Source of the DNA: Friedmanniella luteola
GTDB taxonomy: Bacteria; Actinomycetota; Actinomycetes; Propionibacteriales; Propionibacteriaceae
Reading direction: 5' to 3'
Length of the DNA: 64,000 nucleotides
NCBI RefSeq assembly: GCF_900105065.1
Contig: NZ_LT629749.1
Span: 4,402,001 to 4,466,000, forward strand
The notes under the pieces: model-generated
What the model was told of the DNA's origin: nothing
What the model saw: the letters and a program-made list of their open reading frames with translations, nothing else
Databases searched by the model: none
Shown: positions 15,317 to 24,542 of the stretch, one piece after another
Layout: each line of letters begins with the position of its first letter
Position numbering within the stretch: position 1 is the stretch's first letter
Made by a program: the position numbers and the translations under genes

Positions 15317-18300
15317 TCACTGCGCGTCCTCCAGGTCGCCCTCGACGTCGAGGTAGACCTGCTGCATCTGCTCCACGAGCTCCGGGTCGGGCTCGGCCCA
15401 CAGCCCGCGCTCGGCCGCCTCGCCCAGCTTCTCGATGATCCCGCGCAGCGCCCACGGGTTGGCGTGCTTCATGAAGTCCTGGTTGACCTTGTCCAGCACG
15501 TAGCTCTCGGCCAGCTGCGCGTACATCCAGTCGGGCACCACGCCGGCGGTGGCGTCGAAGCCGAACAGGTAGTCGACGGTCGCCGCCAGCTCGAACGCGC
15601 CCTTGTAGCCGTGCCGCTGCATGGCTCCGATCCAGCGCGGGTTCACCACGCGGGCGCGGAACACCCGGGCGGTCTCCTCGCCCAGCGTCCGGGTCCGGAC
15701 CGCGTCGGGCACCGTCGAGTCGCCGACGTAGGCCTTCGGTGCCGTCCCGGTCAGCGCACGGACCGTCGCCACCATGCCGCCGTGGTACTGGAAGTAGTCG
15801 TCGGAGTCGGCGATGTCGTGCTCGCGGGTGTCGATGTTCTTGGCGGCGACGCTGATCCGCCGGTAGTTGGCCTCCATGTCCTCCCGCGCCGGCGCGCCGT
15901 CCAGGTCGCGGCCGTAGGCGAAGCCGCCCCACGCCGTGTAGACCTCCGCCAGGTCGGCGTCGTCGCGCCAGTTGCCGGCCTCGATCAGCGGCAGGATCCC
16001 CGCGCCGTAGGAGCCCGGCTTCGAGCCGAAGATCCGGGTGGTCGCGCGGCGCTCGTCGCCGTGCGCGGCCAGGTCGGCCTGCGCGTGGGCGCGGACGTAG
16101 TTCTGCTCCGCCGGCTCGTCGCGGTCGGCGACCAGCCGGACCGCGTCGTCCAGCATGGCCAGCACGTGCGGGAAGGCGTCCCGGAAGAACCCGGAGATGC
16201 GGACCGTGACGTCGACCCGCGGCCGGCCCAGCTCGGCCAGCGGCAGCACCTCGAGCCCGGTCACCCGGCGCGAGCCCTCGTCCCAGACGGGGACGACGCC
16301 GAGCAGGGCCAGCACCTCGGCCACGTCGTCGCCGGAGGTGCGCATGGCCGAGGTGCCCCAGACGCTGAGACCGACGGACTGCGGGTACGCACCGGTGTCG
16401 TCCAGGTGGCGCTGCACCAGCGACTCGGCCATCGCCTGGCCCGTCTGGTACGCCAGCCGCGACGGGATCGCCTTGGGGTCGACGGAGTAGAAGTTGCGCC
16501 CGGTCGGCAGCACGTTGACCAGGCCGCGCAGCGGGGACCCCGACGGCCCGGCCGGGACGTAGCCGCCGGCCAGCGCGTGCAGGGTGTTGCCGATCTCGTC
16601 GCCGGTGCGGGCGAGGCGCGGGACGACCTCGACGCAGGCGAAGGTGAGCGCGGCTTCGACGCCGGCGAGGTCAGCGCCTTTCGACAGGCTCAGGGCACGG
16701 ACGACGCCAGGTACCTCAGCGGCGTCCCATCCGGCCTCGGACAGCGCGACCACCAGCGCGCGGGCCTGCTCCTCGACGGCGTCGACCTGCGCGAGCGGGG
16801 CGTCACCCTCCGCGAGCCCGAGCGCGGTGCGCAGGCCGGGCACCCCGTTGACCTGGCCGCCGAACACCTGGTTCGCCCGCAGCACCGCGAGCACGAGGTT
16901 GACCAGCTCGTCGCCCTGGGGCACCTGGCCCAGCACGTGCAGGCCGTCGCGGATCTGGACGTCCTTGATCTCGCAGAGCCAGCCGTCGACGTGCATCACG
17001 AAGTCGTCGAACGCCTCGTCGTCGGGCCGGTCGGTCAGGCCCAGCTCGGCGTCCATCTGGGCCGCCTGGATCAGCGTCCAGATCTCCCCGCGCAGCGCCG
17101 GCACCTTGGCCGGGTCCATGGCGACGACGTTGCCGTACTCGTCCAGCAGCTGCTCGAGCCGGGCGATGTCGCCGTAGGACTCGGCCCGGGCCATCGGCGG
17201 GATGAGGTGGTCGACGACGGTGGCGTGGGCGCGGCGCTTGGCCTGGGTCCCCTCGCCCGGGTCGTTGACCAGGAACGGGTAGACCAGCGGCAGCGAGCCC
17301 AGCGCGGCGTCGGTCCCGCAGGCGGCGGACATGCCCATGTTCTTGCCCGGCAGCCACTCGAGGTTGCCGTGCTTGCCGACGTGCACGACGGCGTGGGCGC
17401 CGAACTCGTGCTGCAGCCAGCCGTAGACGGCGAGGTAGTGGTGGGTGGGCGCGAGGTCGGGGTCGTGGTAGATCGCGATCGGGTTCTCCCCGAAGCCGCG
17501 CGGCGGCTGGACGAGGATCACCACGTTGCCGGCCTGGAGGGTGGCGGCGACGACCTCGCCCGCGGGGTCCCGGCTGCGGTCCACGAACAGCTCGCCGGGC
17601 GCCTCGCCCCAGGCGGCGGTGACCGCGTCGGTCAGCTCGGCGGGCAGGTCGTCGAACCAGCGCCGGTAGGTGGCGGCGGGGACCCGGGCCGGCTGGCCGG
17701 ACAGCTGGCCCGACGTCAGCCACTCCGGGTCCTGGCCGCCGGCGGCGATGAGCGCGTGGATCAGGGCGTTGCCCGCGGTGGTGTCGGCCGACTCCCCCTC
17801 GACCGGCTCCAGCGGACCGGTGCCCGGGATGTCGCCGGGGGCGCCGACGTCGTAGCCCGCCGCCCGGAGCGCGCGCAGCAGCCGGATCACCGAGACGGGG
17901 GTGTCGAGGCCGACGGCGTTGCCGATCCGGGAGTGCTTGGTGGGGTAGGCCGACAGCACGAGCGCGATCCGCCGCTCGCCGGGCGCGAGGTGCCGGAGCC
18001 GGCCGTGGTTGACGGCGATCTCGGCGACCCGGCGGCAGCGCTCGAGGTCGGGGACGTAGCTGGGCAGTCCGTCCGCGTCGGTCTCCTTGAAGGAGAACGG
18101 GACGGTGATGACCCGGCCGTCGAACTCGGGGACGGCGACCTGGGTGGCCACGTCGAGCGGGCTCATCCCCTCGTCCGACTCCGCCCACACCGCACGTGGC
18201 GTGGTCAGGCAGAGCCCCTGCAGGATCGGGATGTCCAGCGCCGCCAGCGCCTGCACGTCCCAGGCGCCGTCGTCCTCACCGGCCGACGCGGTCGCCGGGC

Positions 18301-18994
18301 GGGTGCCGCCGGCCGCGAGCACCGTGGTGACGAGGGCGTCGAGCGTGCCGAGGTGGGTCAGCAGGTCGGCCGGGGCGTCGCGGAGGGACGCGGCGAAGAT
18401 CGGCACGCCGACCCCGCCCGCGGTGTCGACCGCGTCGGCCAGGGCGTGCACGTAGTCGGTGTTCCCGGCCGTCTGCTGGGCCCGGTAGAAGAGGATGCCG
18501 ACCCGCGGGCGTACGCGCGAGGAACCGCGGCCTGGGCTCGTCGAGGGCCCTTCGACAGGCTCAGGGCGCGGCAGCTCGCCCCAGACCGGCTGCGCGACGG
18601 GCGGCTCGAAGCCCTCGCCGGTCAGCAGCACGGTGTCGGAGAGGAAGGCGTGCAGCTGCGCCAGGTTCTCGGGGCCGCCCTGGGCGAGGTAGACGTGGGC
18701 GTCGGCGGCGATGCCGATCGGCACCGTCGACAGCTCCATCAGCGACGCGTCCGGGGCCTGCTCGCCGCCGAGGACGACCATCGGCTGGCCCTCGCCGCGG
18801 ATGCGGGCGAAGCCGGAGCACAGCGACTGCGCCGAGCCCAGGATGCGGGCCACGACCAGGTCCGCGGCCGCGAAGACCGCGGCCATCTCGGTGTGGGCGG
18901 TCTTCGTCGGGTTGACGTAGACGTAGTCGGCTCCCGACGCGCGCGCCGACAGCAGGTCGGTGTCCGAGGTGGAGACCAGGGCGATGCGCGTCAT
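15317..18994 (-). CDS. cobN: cobaltochelatase subunit CobN
   Basis: The 1225-residue porphyrin-binding large subunit of the aerobic cobaltochelatase inserts Co2+ into hydrogenobyrinic acid a,c-diamide with ATPase partners. It begins with [21 protein letters not shown], a standard CobN N-terminus. It contains [33 protein letters not shown] and a C-terminal block with [21 protein letters not shown]. Length matches the family. Two in-frame insertions derive from a short repeat: residues about 141-155 ([13 protein letters not shown]) and about 765-773 (ALSLSKGA). The ATG sits 7 nt from a TAGGCT -10 box. The partner ChlI/ChlD-type subunit is encoded 16 kb away. Confidence 0.97.
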   Translation of the reverse strand: MTRIALVSTSDTDLLSARASGADYVYVNPTKTAHTEMAAVFAAADLVVARILGSAQSLCSGFARIRGEGQPMVVLGGEQAPDASLMELSTVPIGIAADAHVYLAQGGPENLAQLHAFLSDTVLLTGEGFEPPVAQPVWGELPRPEPVEGPSTSPGRGSSRVRPRVGILFYRAQQTAGNTDYVHALADAVDTAGGVGVPIFAASLRDAPADLLTHLGTLDALVTTVLAAGGTRPATASAGEDDGAWDVQALAALDIPILQGLCLTTPRAVWAESDEGMSPLDVATQVAVPEFDGRVITVPFSFKETDADGLPSYVPDLERCRRVAEIAVNHGRLRHLAPGERRIALVLSAYPTKHSRIGNAVGLDTPVSVIRLLRALRAAGYDVGAPGDIPGTGPLEPVEGESADTTAGNALIHALIAAGGQDPEWLTSGQLSGQPARVPAATYRRWFDDLPAELTDAVTAAWGEAPGELFVDRSRDPAGEVVAATLQAGNVVILVQPPRGFGENPIAIYHDPDLAPTHHYLAVYGWLQHEFGAHAVVHVGKHGNLEWLPGKNMGMSAACGTDAALGSLPLVYPFLVNDPGEGTQAKRRAHATVVDHLIPPMARAESYGDIARLEQLLDEYGNVVAMDPAKVPALRGEIWTLIQAAQMDAELGLTDRPDDEAFDDFVMHVDGWLCEIKDVQIRDGLHVLGQVPQGDELVNLVLAVLRANQVFGGQVNGVPGLRTALGLAEGDAPLAQVDAVEEQARALVVALSEAGWDAAEVPGVVRALSLSKGADLAGVEAALTFACVEVVPRLARTGDEIGNTLHALAGGYVPAGPSGSPLRGLVNVLPTGRNFYSVDPKAIPSRLAYQTGQAMAESLVQRHLDDTGAYPQSVGLSVWGTSAMRTSGDDVAEVLALLGVVPVWDEGSRRVTGLEVLPLAELGRPRVDVTVRISGFFRDAFPHVLAMLDDAVRLVADRDEPAEQNYVRAHAQADLAAHGDERRATTRIFGSKPGSYGAGILPLIEAGNWRDDADLAEVYTAWGGFAYGRDLDGAPAREDMEANYRRISVAAKNIDTREHDIADSDDYFQYHGGMVATVRALTGTAPKAYVGDSTVPDAVRTRTLGEETARVFRARVVNPRWIGAMQRHGYKGAFELAATVDYLFGFDATAGVVPDWMYAQLAESYVLDKVNQDFMKHANPWALRGIIEKLGEAAERGLWAEPDPELVEQMQQVYLDVEGDLEDAQ
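16677..16700 (-). repeat. short palindromic repeat copy inside cobN
   Basis: This is a copy of the CTTCGACAGGCTCAGGG family within the cobN coding region. It keeps the frame and encodes ALSLSKGA in a region that otherwise reads as continuous CobN. Similar copies lie at 18530-18571, 37719-37737, 38363-38386 and 39795-39858. Confidence 0.75.
18530..18571 (-). repeat. inverted pair of short repeats inside cobN
   Basis: CCCTTCGACAGGCTCAGGGC (18548-18567) is preceded by a degenerate inverted copy, CCTGGGCTCGTCGAGGG at about 18531-18547. Together they can fold into a hairpin. In cobN they encode a Pro/Ser/Gly-rich insert containing [15 protein letters not shown] between the N-terminal domain and the next conserved strand. 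Confidence 0.75.
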
Positions 18995-19001
18995 GGCGGA
19001 G

Positions 19002-19007
19002 AGCCTA
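19002..19007 (-). promoter_or_regulatory. leaderless-type -10 box of cobN
   Basis: On the minus strand TAGGCT is followed by exactly 7 nt and then the cobN ATG. This spacing fits a leaderless transcript. The 98-bp gap 18995-19092 has no GCCACTG B12 box, so cobN has no riboswitch. Confidence 0.55.
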
Positions 19008-19092
19008 GGTGCTGGCGGCAGCGTGCCCGCCCGCGAGGACGGTGTGACGAGCCCGGGGTCGACCACGATCCCGAACTCCTCACACCGGCACG

Positions 19093-19578
19093 TCAGAGCT
19101 CGACGACCTCGTTGTCGTTGCCGTGGTAGCGCTCGCCGGTGGTCTTGACCTTGACCAGGCTCAGCACCGAGGCGACCAGCCCGCCCGGCGTGTCCCAGTA
19201 CTCGGCGGTCTCGCCGGTCACCTTGACCACGACCACCGAGGGGTCCTCCGGCCCTCCGGGGAACCAGCCCTCCATCTGCGGCGACCACAGCTCCGCGGCC
19301 TTGCCGGCGTCCTCGACCACCTCGGCGGTCCCGTTCACCGAGACCCAGACGTCGCGGGAGGTCAGGGCGACCCCGACCCGCGGGTGAGCGGCGATGTGCG
19401 CGACCTTGCGGGAGTCGCGGGAGGAGAGGAACCAGAGGTTGCCGTCGAAGTCGGTGTCCTGCTGGGCCATCGGACGGCTGACGAAGGCGCCGGTCTCGTC
19501 GACGGTGGTGAGCATGGCGAAGTCGATGCCCTTCGCCAGCTCGGCGATCTTCTGGACGGGGGTGGGGTCGGAGGTCAT
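19093..19578 (-). CDS. pyridoxamine 5'-phosphate oxidase-family protein (general stress protein 26-like)
   Basis: The 161-residue split-barrel protein begins with a helix and then FAMLTTVDETGAFVSRPMAQQ, DGNLWFLSSRDSRKV and AHPRVGVALTSRDVWVSVNGTAEVV. It ends with EYWDTPGGLVASVLSLVKVKTTGE, a typical general-stress FMN-binding-protein C-terminus. GAAGGA precedes ATG 19578. It probably binds FMN or F420; the physiological reaction is unknown. Confidence 0.87.
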   Translation of the reverse strand: MTSDPTPVQKIAELAKGIDFAMLTTVDETGAFVSRPMAQQDTDFDGNLWFLSSRDSRKVAHIAAHPRVGVALTSRDVWVSVNGTAEVVEDAGKAAELWSPQMEGWFPGGPEDPSVVVVKVTGETAEYWDTPGGLVASVLSLVKVKTTGERYHGNDNEVVEL

Positions 19579-19646
19579 ACCCCGTCCTTCTCCCGCGCGC
19601 GGCTCGCGGGACGCACCGAGCCGGTCGCACGGTTCCTGTGAGGAGT

Positions 19647-20504
19647 TCAGCCCGCGTAGCCGCCGCCGCGCACGTCGTCGACCAGGGACGGCCGGCTCGG
19701 CGCCCAGCCCAGGGAGAGGGCGTAGCCGTTGTCGAACTGCTGGTCCAGCAGCAGGGCGTCGGCGAACTCGGCGCCCAGCCGCGCCCGGCTGGCCTCCACC
19801 GGCTCCGCGACGACGGGGTCGCCGGTGGCCTCGGCGATGGCCCGGACGGTCGGCGCGCCGGCCGTCACGCCCAGCACCCGGCCCAGCACCTCGCCGCGCT
19901 CGAGCACCAGGACGTAGAGGTCGGCGACGTCGTCGACGTGCACCGTGGCCCAGTGCTGCCGGCCGTCGCCGATCAGGGTGAGCGCGCCGTCCGCGGTGCG
20001 CGGGCCCTGCAGCAGGACGTTCGGCAGCCCACCGCCGTGGCCGTGCACGATGCCCGGGGCCACGATCCCGCCCCGCAGGCCGGCGCCGAGGACGACGTCC
20101 TCGACGGCGGGTCGCCAGGCGGTCAGGGCCGGCGGGGCGAGCGGCGACCCCTCGCTGAGGCCGACGCCGGCACCCCAGATCCACAGGCCGCTGGTGTGCA
20201 CGTACGGCTTGGTGGTGCCGCTGAAGGCCTGCACGGCGGCGGCCGCCACGGCGGCGTCGAGGGCCGCGTTGGACGCGTCACCGGGCGACGCCAGGTGCAC
20301 GGCACCGTCCGCGCGGTCGAGCTGGCCGGCGACCCAGGCGGTGTCGGTGAGGTCGCCCGTCACCGGGGTGGCCCCCGCATCCCGCAGCTTCTCGGCGGAC
20401 TCCACGCTGCGGGCGGCCGCGGTGACCCGGTGCCCCTGGTCGAGGAGGCGGGGGAGCAGGGCCGAGCCGAGGTAGCCGGAGCCACCGGTGAGGAAGATGT
20501 TCAC
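19647..20504 (-). CDS. NAD-dependent epimerase/dehydratase-family (atypical SDR) protein
   Basis: The 285-residue Rossmann protein starts NIFLTGGSGYLGSALLPRLLDQGH, the nucleotide-binding GGSGYLGS loop, and continues with DLTDTAWV and VHLASPGD. The usual catalytic YxxxK after the Ser/Thr strand is not obvious; the corresponding segment reads PYVHTSGLWIWG. It is therefore probably an atypical SDR that reduces or only binds a substrate. GTG 20504 follows GGGAGG closely. It is transcribed toward the 19093-19578 gene across a 68-bp gap. Confidence 0.85.
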   Translation of the reverse strand: MNIFLTGGSGYLGSALLPRLLDQGHRVTAAARSVESAEKLRDAGATPVTGDLTDTAWVAGQLDRADGAVHLASPGDASNAALDAAVAAAAVQAFSGTTKPYVHTSGLWIWGAGVGLSEGSPLAPPALTAWRPAVEDVVLGAGLRGGIVAPGIVHGHGGGLPNVLLQGPRTADGALTLIGDGRQHWATVHVDDVADLYVLVLERGEVLGRVLGVTAGAPTVRAIAEATGDPVVAEPVEASRARLGAEFADALLLDQQFDNGYALSLGWAPSRPSLVDDVRGGGYAG

Positions 20505-20560
20505 CCTCCCGCCAGCGTCCGGGGCCCTGCGGACATTCCCGCGCGGGCCCCCGACGGGCG

Positions 20561-22261
20561 TCAGGTCAGCCGCAGGGCCGGCTCGGGCCGGTGGATGCCG
20601 CGCGGCCGGTAGCCGAGCAGCTCCGAGACCCCGACGAGGTCCGTGAGCAGCCAGAGGATCGCCAGCCACATCTCCGTGCCCTGCAGGCCGGGCACCGTCT
20701 TCGGCAGCGCCGCGGTGGAGGGGTGCGGGGCCTGGAAGCCGAAGCCCTGGCCGTCGGTCCAGTGCCCGAGCAGGTCGCCCAGCAGCCGGGTGGCCAGCAC
20801 CCGCACCTCGGGGGCCCGGTGGTCGGTCTGCCGGGCGGCGAGCCAGAGCGGGTGGGCGACGTCCAAGACGTTGCAGGCGTTCTGGCGCTCCGGGGCGAAG
20901 AGCTCGGCGTTCCGCGTGTGCTCGAGCACGGTGTCGACCACCCGCTCCGGGTGGGGCAGCGGCAGCCCGAACTGGGCGAACGTCCCCCGCGAGGCGCGGT
21001 AGAAGCCGTTGACCACCTGCAGCAGGCCGCCGTTGCCCTCGGCCGTGCCCCACATGCCGGTCCGTGGGTCGACGTGCGTGGTGAGCCATCCGACGAGGGC
21101 CTCCACGGCGCCCGCCGGTCCGCGGACCCCACGAGGCAGGTTCCAGCGCAGCGCCGTGCCCAGCATGTCGACCCAGGCGCCGGACCCCCAGGCCCGACCC
21201 TCCCAGGGCTGGCTCTGGAGCCCCTCGACCAGCTCGCCGGCGTCCAGCTCGGCGACCCGGTGCACGGGGTGGTCGAAGCCGCTGCCCAGCACGTCGAGCG
21301 CGTAGCCGACGCAGAGCACGTGGTAGGCGACGTCACCGTCGGACAGGTCGGCGGCAGCGGCCAGCGGGACGCCGTCGGGGTCGAAGGTCGGGACGAGGCC
21401 CGTCTTCGGGTCCTGCAGCGCCCGCAACCGGCGGGCCTGCTCGGCGGCCGGCCGCTGGTCCGGGGCCCGGCCCAGGAGCAGGTCCGCGATCTCCACGGCG
21501 TCGCACTGCGCGCGGACGGTGACGGGGTGGCCCGGGCGGTCGACGAACAGCCCGTCCTGGAGATCGGGCCGCCACGAGCGGGCGAGGACGTCCTGGGCCT
21601 GCTCGCGGGCGCGGCCGACGAAGGCGCTGACCTGCTCGCCGAGGTCGCCGGAGCGGGCGGTCGCGGCGGCGCCCGCCGGGGGGACCCGCCAGCGCAGCAC
21701 CCGCGCCGGGTTGCCCCCGACGACGGCGCCGGCCGGGACGTCCTTGGTCACCACGGCCCCGGCGGCCAGCACCGCCTTGTCCCCCACCGTCACCCCGTCG
21801 AGGACGACGACGTGGGAGCCGACCCACACGTCGTCCCCGATGGTGATGCCGCGGGTGGAGATCGGCTGCCGGAAGACCTCGGTCTCGGGGTCGGTCATCG
21901 TGTGGTTGAACGCGAGGATCGAGGTGTGCGCCCCGATCCGGACGGCGTCGCCCAGCCGGACGTCGCCCCGGACCACCGTGAAGGCGTTGACGGTGCAGTT
22001 CCGCCCGGCCCGCACGCTCCCGGTGAGGTAGGCGTGCGCGGCGACGTAGCTCTCGTCGCCCAGCTCGAGGTGCTCGGTCTGCACCGCCGCCAGGGTGCTG
22101 AGGAAGACCCGCTCCCCCAGCGCGGCGTCGGTGCGGGCCGCCAGCTCGCGCTGGAGCTCCAGCTGCTGCTCCTGCTGCTCGGGGGTCGCCCGGCGCCAGA
22201 ACCACCAGGGCGAGTAGTCGAAGGGGTGCTGGTCGAAGGGGGAGGGGCCGGCGTCGCTCAT
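20561..22261 (-). CDS. left-handed beta-helix acyltransferase fused to an alpha-toroid domain
   Basis: The 566-residue protein has two parts. Residues about 1-225 are a hexapeptide-repeat O-acetyltransferase: repeated V/I-x-G-D turns, an LAFNHTM histidine motif, DVWVGSHVVVLDGVTVGDKAVLAAG and the terminal VVGGNPARVLRWR. Residues about 230-566 are helical, with repeated W/G-rich turns such as RTGMWGTAEGNGGLLQVVNGFYRASRG and HPLWLAARQTDHR, resembling an (alpha/alpha)6 toroid of glycosidase or terpenoid-cyclase type. The fusion suggests acetylation and processing or recognition of a glycan. It diverges from the sugar ABC operon with a LacI-type site between them. Confidence 0.8.
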   Translation of the reverse strand: MSDAGPSPFDQHPFDYSPWWFWRRATPEQQEQQLELQRELAARTDAALGERVFLSTLAAVQTEHLELGDESYVAAHAYLTGSVRAGRNCTVNAFTVVRGDVRLGDAVRIGAHTSILAFNHTMTDPETEVFRQPISTRGITIGDDVWVGSHVVVLDGVTVGDKAVLAAGAVVTKDVPAGAVVGGNPARVLRWRVPPAGAAATARSGDLGEQVSAFVGRAREQAQDVLARSWRPDLQDGLFVDRPGHPVTVRAQCDAVEIADLLLGRAPDQRPAAEQARRLRALQDPKTGLVPTFDPDGVPLAAAADLSDGDVAYHVLCVGYALDVLGSGFDHPVHRVAELDAGELVEGLQSQPWEGRAWGSGAWVDMLGTALRWNLPRGVRGPAGAVEALVGWLTTHVDPRTGMWGTAEGNGGLLQVVNGFYRASRGTFAQFGLPLPHPERVVDTVLEHTRNAELFAPERQNACNVLDVAHPLWLAARQTDHRAPEVRVLATRLLGDLLGHWTDGQGFGFQAPHPSTAALPKTVPGLQGTEMWLAILWLLTDLVGVSELLGYRPRGIHRPEPALRLT

Positions 22262-22360
22262 CGAACCTCGATGTCCTGGGGCGGGATGGGGTGTGAAAGC
22301 AGTGATCCCGGCTCTTCCACCTGCCACGCAGCGCGTGCTAACTTGAGCGTCGATCGGCCG

Positions 22361-22374
22361 GGTAAGCGTTTACC
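22361..22374. promoter_or_regulatory. LacI-type operator before the sugar ABC operon
   Basis: GGTAAGCGTTTACC is a near-perfect 14-bp palindrome with the central CG typical of LacI/GalR-family sites. It lies between the divergent acyltransferase-toroid gene and the permease genes. It is 11/14 identical to the site at 29949-29962. No LacI-type gene is in the window. Confidence 0.65.
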
Positions 22375-22467
22375 AAACTGTAGCGCCCGCCCCGGGGGCG
22401 GCACAACGCCGTCCGACCATCCGACTCCGTGGACCCGCGGGTCCACCCCTGAAGCAGGTGACGTGGT

Positions 22468-23487
22468 GTGAGCTCAAAGGTGAACTTCAACGCGGTCGGC
22501 AAGCGCCCTCCGAGGGCGGAACCGGCGTCCTCCGACGCCTCCGGCGGGACGACCACCGGCGGTGGCGCGACCCGGCGACGGTCACGGCCGAAGCTGACGC
22601 GGGACAAGATGTTGATCCTGCTGCTCGGCCTGCCCGGCGGCATCGCGCTGGTGCTGTTCCACTACGTCCCGCTGCTCGGCAACGTCATCGCGTTCCAGGA
22701 CTACCAGCCCTACCTGGAGATCAGCGAGGCGCCGTTCGTCGGGCTCTCGAACTTCTCGTTCCTCTGGGACGGGAACCCCGACTTCCGCAACGCGCTCTGG
22801 AACACCATCGTCTTGACGGTCATCCAGACGGTGCTCGTCTTCCCGATCCCGCTCGTGCTGGCCCTGGTGCTCAACAGCCTGGCCGGGGAGCGGCTGAAGC
22901 GCACGCTGCAGTCGATCCTCTACCTGCCGCACTTCCTGTCCTGGGTGATCGTGGTGGCGCTGTTCCAGCAGATGCTCGGCAACGCGGGCATGCTCAACAC
23001 CTTCCTGGTGCAGAACGACCTGCCGATCGTGCAGATCATCGGGGTGCCGGAGCTGTTCAAGGCGCTGCTGACCTCCCAGGCCATCTGGAAGGACGCCGGC
23101 TGGGGCACGATCCTCTTCCTGGCGGCCATCTCCCGGATCGACCAGGAGCAGTACGAGGCCGCGGCGGTGGACGGCGCGAACGCCCGCCAGCGGATGTTCA
23201 GCATCACGCTGCCGGCGCTCAAGGGCCTGTTCATCCTGCTGCTCATCCTGCGCCTCGGCAGCAGCCTCTCGGTCGGCTTCGAGCAGATCGTGCTGCAGCA
23301 GGGTCCGGTGGGCCTGCAGGCCAGCGAGGTGCTGGACACCTGGGTCTACAACTACGGCATCCTCGGCGGGAACTGGGGTGTCTCCGCGGCCGCCGGCCTG
23401 GTCAAGGGGCTGGTCGGCGTGGCACTGGTGATCGGGGCCAACAAGCTGGCCCACGCGTTCGGCGAGCGAGGGGTGTACGAGAAGTGA
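22468..23487 (+). CDS. carbohydrate ABC transporter permease, LplB-like
   Basis: The 339-residue protein has a 45-residue basic N-terminus and then six transmembrane segments. The EAA loop for ATPase docking is EQYEAAAVDGANARQRMFSITLPAL near residues 230-254. The first helix ends FHYVPLLGNVIAFQDYQPY, typical of LplB/polysaccharide-type permeases. It works with the 23484 permease and the 24543 binding protein to import an oligosaccharide. No ATPase gene is present, so a shared MsiK-like ATPase elsewhere is expected. It overlaps the next gene by GTGA. Confidence 0.93.
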   Translation: MSSKVNFNAVGKRPPRAEPASSDASGGTTTGGGATRRRSRPKLTRDKMLILLLGLPGGIALVLFHYVPLLGNVIAFQDYQPYLEISEAPFVGLSNFSFLWDGNPDFRNALWNTIVLTVIQTVLVFPIPLVLALVLNSLAGERLKRTLQSILYLPHFLSWVIVVALFQQMLGNAGMLNTFLVQNDLPIVQIIGVPELFKALLTSQAIWKDAGWGTILFLAAISRIDQEQYEAAAVDGANARQRMFSITLPALKGLFILLLILRLGSSLSVGFEQIVLQQGPVGLQASEVLDTWVYNYGILGGNWGVSAAAGLVKGLVGVALVIGANKLAHAFGERGVYEK

Positions 23488-24431
23488 CCACCATCGAGAA
23501 CGCCACCATCGGCGACGACACGCAGAACGCGGCCACCCGGCGGGACGGCAAGCGCCCCCCGTGGATGGAGAAGCCCTCCCCGCTCACCCAGGCGCTCAAG
23601 TTCGTCGTCCTGGGCATCTCGGTGCTGCTCGTGATCATCCCGTTCTGGTCGGTGATCGCCACCTCGCTGGCCGACCAGCAGACGATCAACGAGTCGGGCG
23701 GCGGCATGGTCATGTGGCCGGGGGGCGTCAGCTTCGCCTCCTACGCGGCCGTGCTGTCCGGTGGCGTCGTCACCCGCGCGGTGGTCATCTCCGTCGGCAT
23801 CACCGTCATCGGCACCCTGCTGTCGCTGGCCGCGACGGCCGGGCTCGCGTACTGGCTGTCCCGGCCGGGCGCTCCCGGCGCCAAGCCCGTGCTGATGCTG
23901 GTGCTCGGCGCCGTGCTGTTCTCCCCGGGCCTGATCCCCAGCTACCTGGTGGTCAAGGAGTTCAACCTGCTGGACTCGCTGTGGTCGCTGATCCTCCCGG
24001 TCCTGGTCAACGCGTTCAACGTGATCGTCATGCGGGCGTTCTTCCAGGAGCTGCCGCAGGAGCTGTTCGAGTCCGCCGCCATCGACGGGGCCAGCTCGGC
24101 CACCGTGCTCTTCAAGATCGTGCTGCCGCTGTCCAAGGCGGTGTTCGCCGTGATCGGCCTCTTCTACGCCGTGGCCTACTGGAACGCCTTCTTCAACGCC
24201 CTGCTGTACATCCAGTCCAGCGACAAGTGGCCGATGGCGCTGGTGCTGCGCACCTACGTGGTCAACCAGACCACGATCGGCGGCGACCAGGTCGCCACCG
24301 AGGCGCTGCCGCCCCAGCTGCCGCTGCAGATGGCCATCCTCGTGATCGCCATCGTGCCGATCCTGCTGCTCTACCCCTTCCTGCAGCGCCACTTCGCCAA
24401 GGGCGTGATGATCGGCGCCGTCAAGGGCTGA
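23484..24431 (+). CDS. carbohydrate ABC transporter permease, LplC-like
   Basis: The 315-residue second permease has six transmembrane segments. Its EAA loop is QELFESAAIDGASSATVLFKIVLPLSK around residues 195-221, followed by LFYAVAYWNAFFNALLYI, a landmark of LplC/YtcP proteins. It ends FLQRHFAKGVMIGAVKG, the standard C-terminus of this subfamily. The GTG start overlaps the upstream permease stop. It forms the heterodimeric membrane channel of the importer. Confidence 0.94.
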   Translation: MTTIENATIGDDTQNAATRRDGKRPPWMEKPSPLTQALKFVVLGISVLLVIIPFWSVIATSLADQQTINESGGGMVMWPGGVSFASYAAVLSGGVVTRAVVISVGITVIGTLLSLAATAGLAYWLSRPGAPGAKPVLMLVLGAVLFSPGLIPSYLVVKEFNLLDSLWSLILPVLVNAFNVIVMRAFFQELPQELFESAAIDGASSATVLFKIVLPLSKAVFAVIGLFYAVAYWNAFFNALLYIQSSDKWPMALVLRTYVVNQTTIGGDQVATEALPPQLPLQMAILVIAIVPILLLYPFLQRHFAKGVMIGAVKG

Positions 24432-24454
24432 CGTCGACCCGCACCTCCCCGACC

Positions 24455-24481
24455 CTCCGGTGCCGCCAGCCGCCGCCGGAG
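24455..24481 (+). other. intercistronic stem-loop between permease and binding-protein genes
   Basis: CTCCGG and CCGGAG form a 6-bp stem in the 111-bp gap before the binding-protein gene. A smaller CCGAC/GTCGG stem lies nearer the ribosome site. Such structures often help binding-protein mRNA accumulate above permease mRNA; that role is inferred. Confidence 0.35.
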
Positions 24482-24542
24482 CCGCACCACCACCCACCCC
24501 GAGAGAACGAGGACCCGACCTCAGTCGGATCAAGGAGGATCC

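Noticed and set aside
18995-19092. Possible B12 riboswitch upstream of cobN
   Set aside because: The gap lacks the GCCACTG B12 box and has a -10 box 7 nt from the start codon, leaving no leader.
15170-19129. 1319-codon rightward open frame opposite cobN
   Set aside because: CobN motifs and codon bias are on the minus strand; this frame has no domain and reflects scarcity of stop codons in GC-rich DNA.
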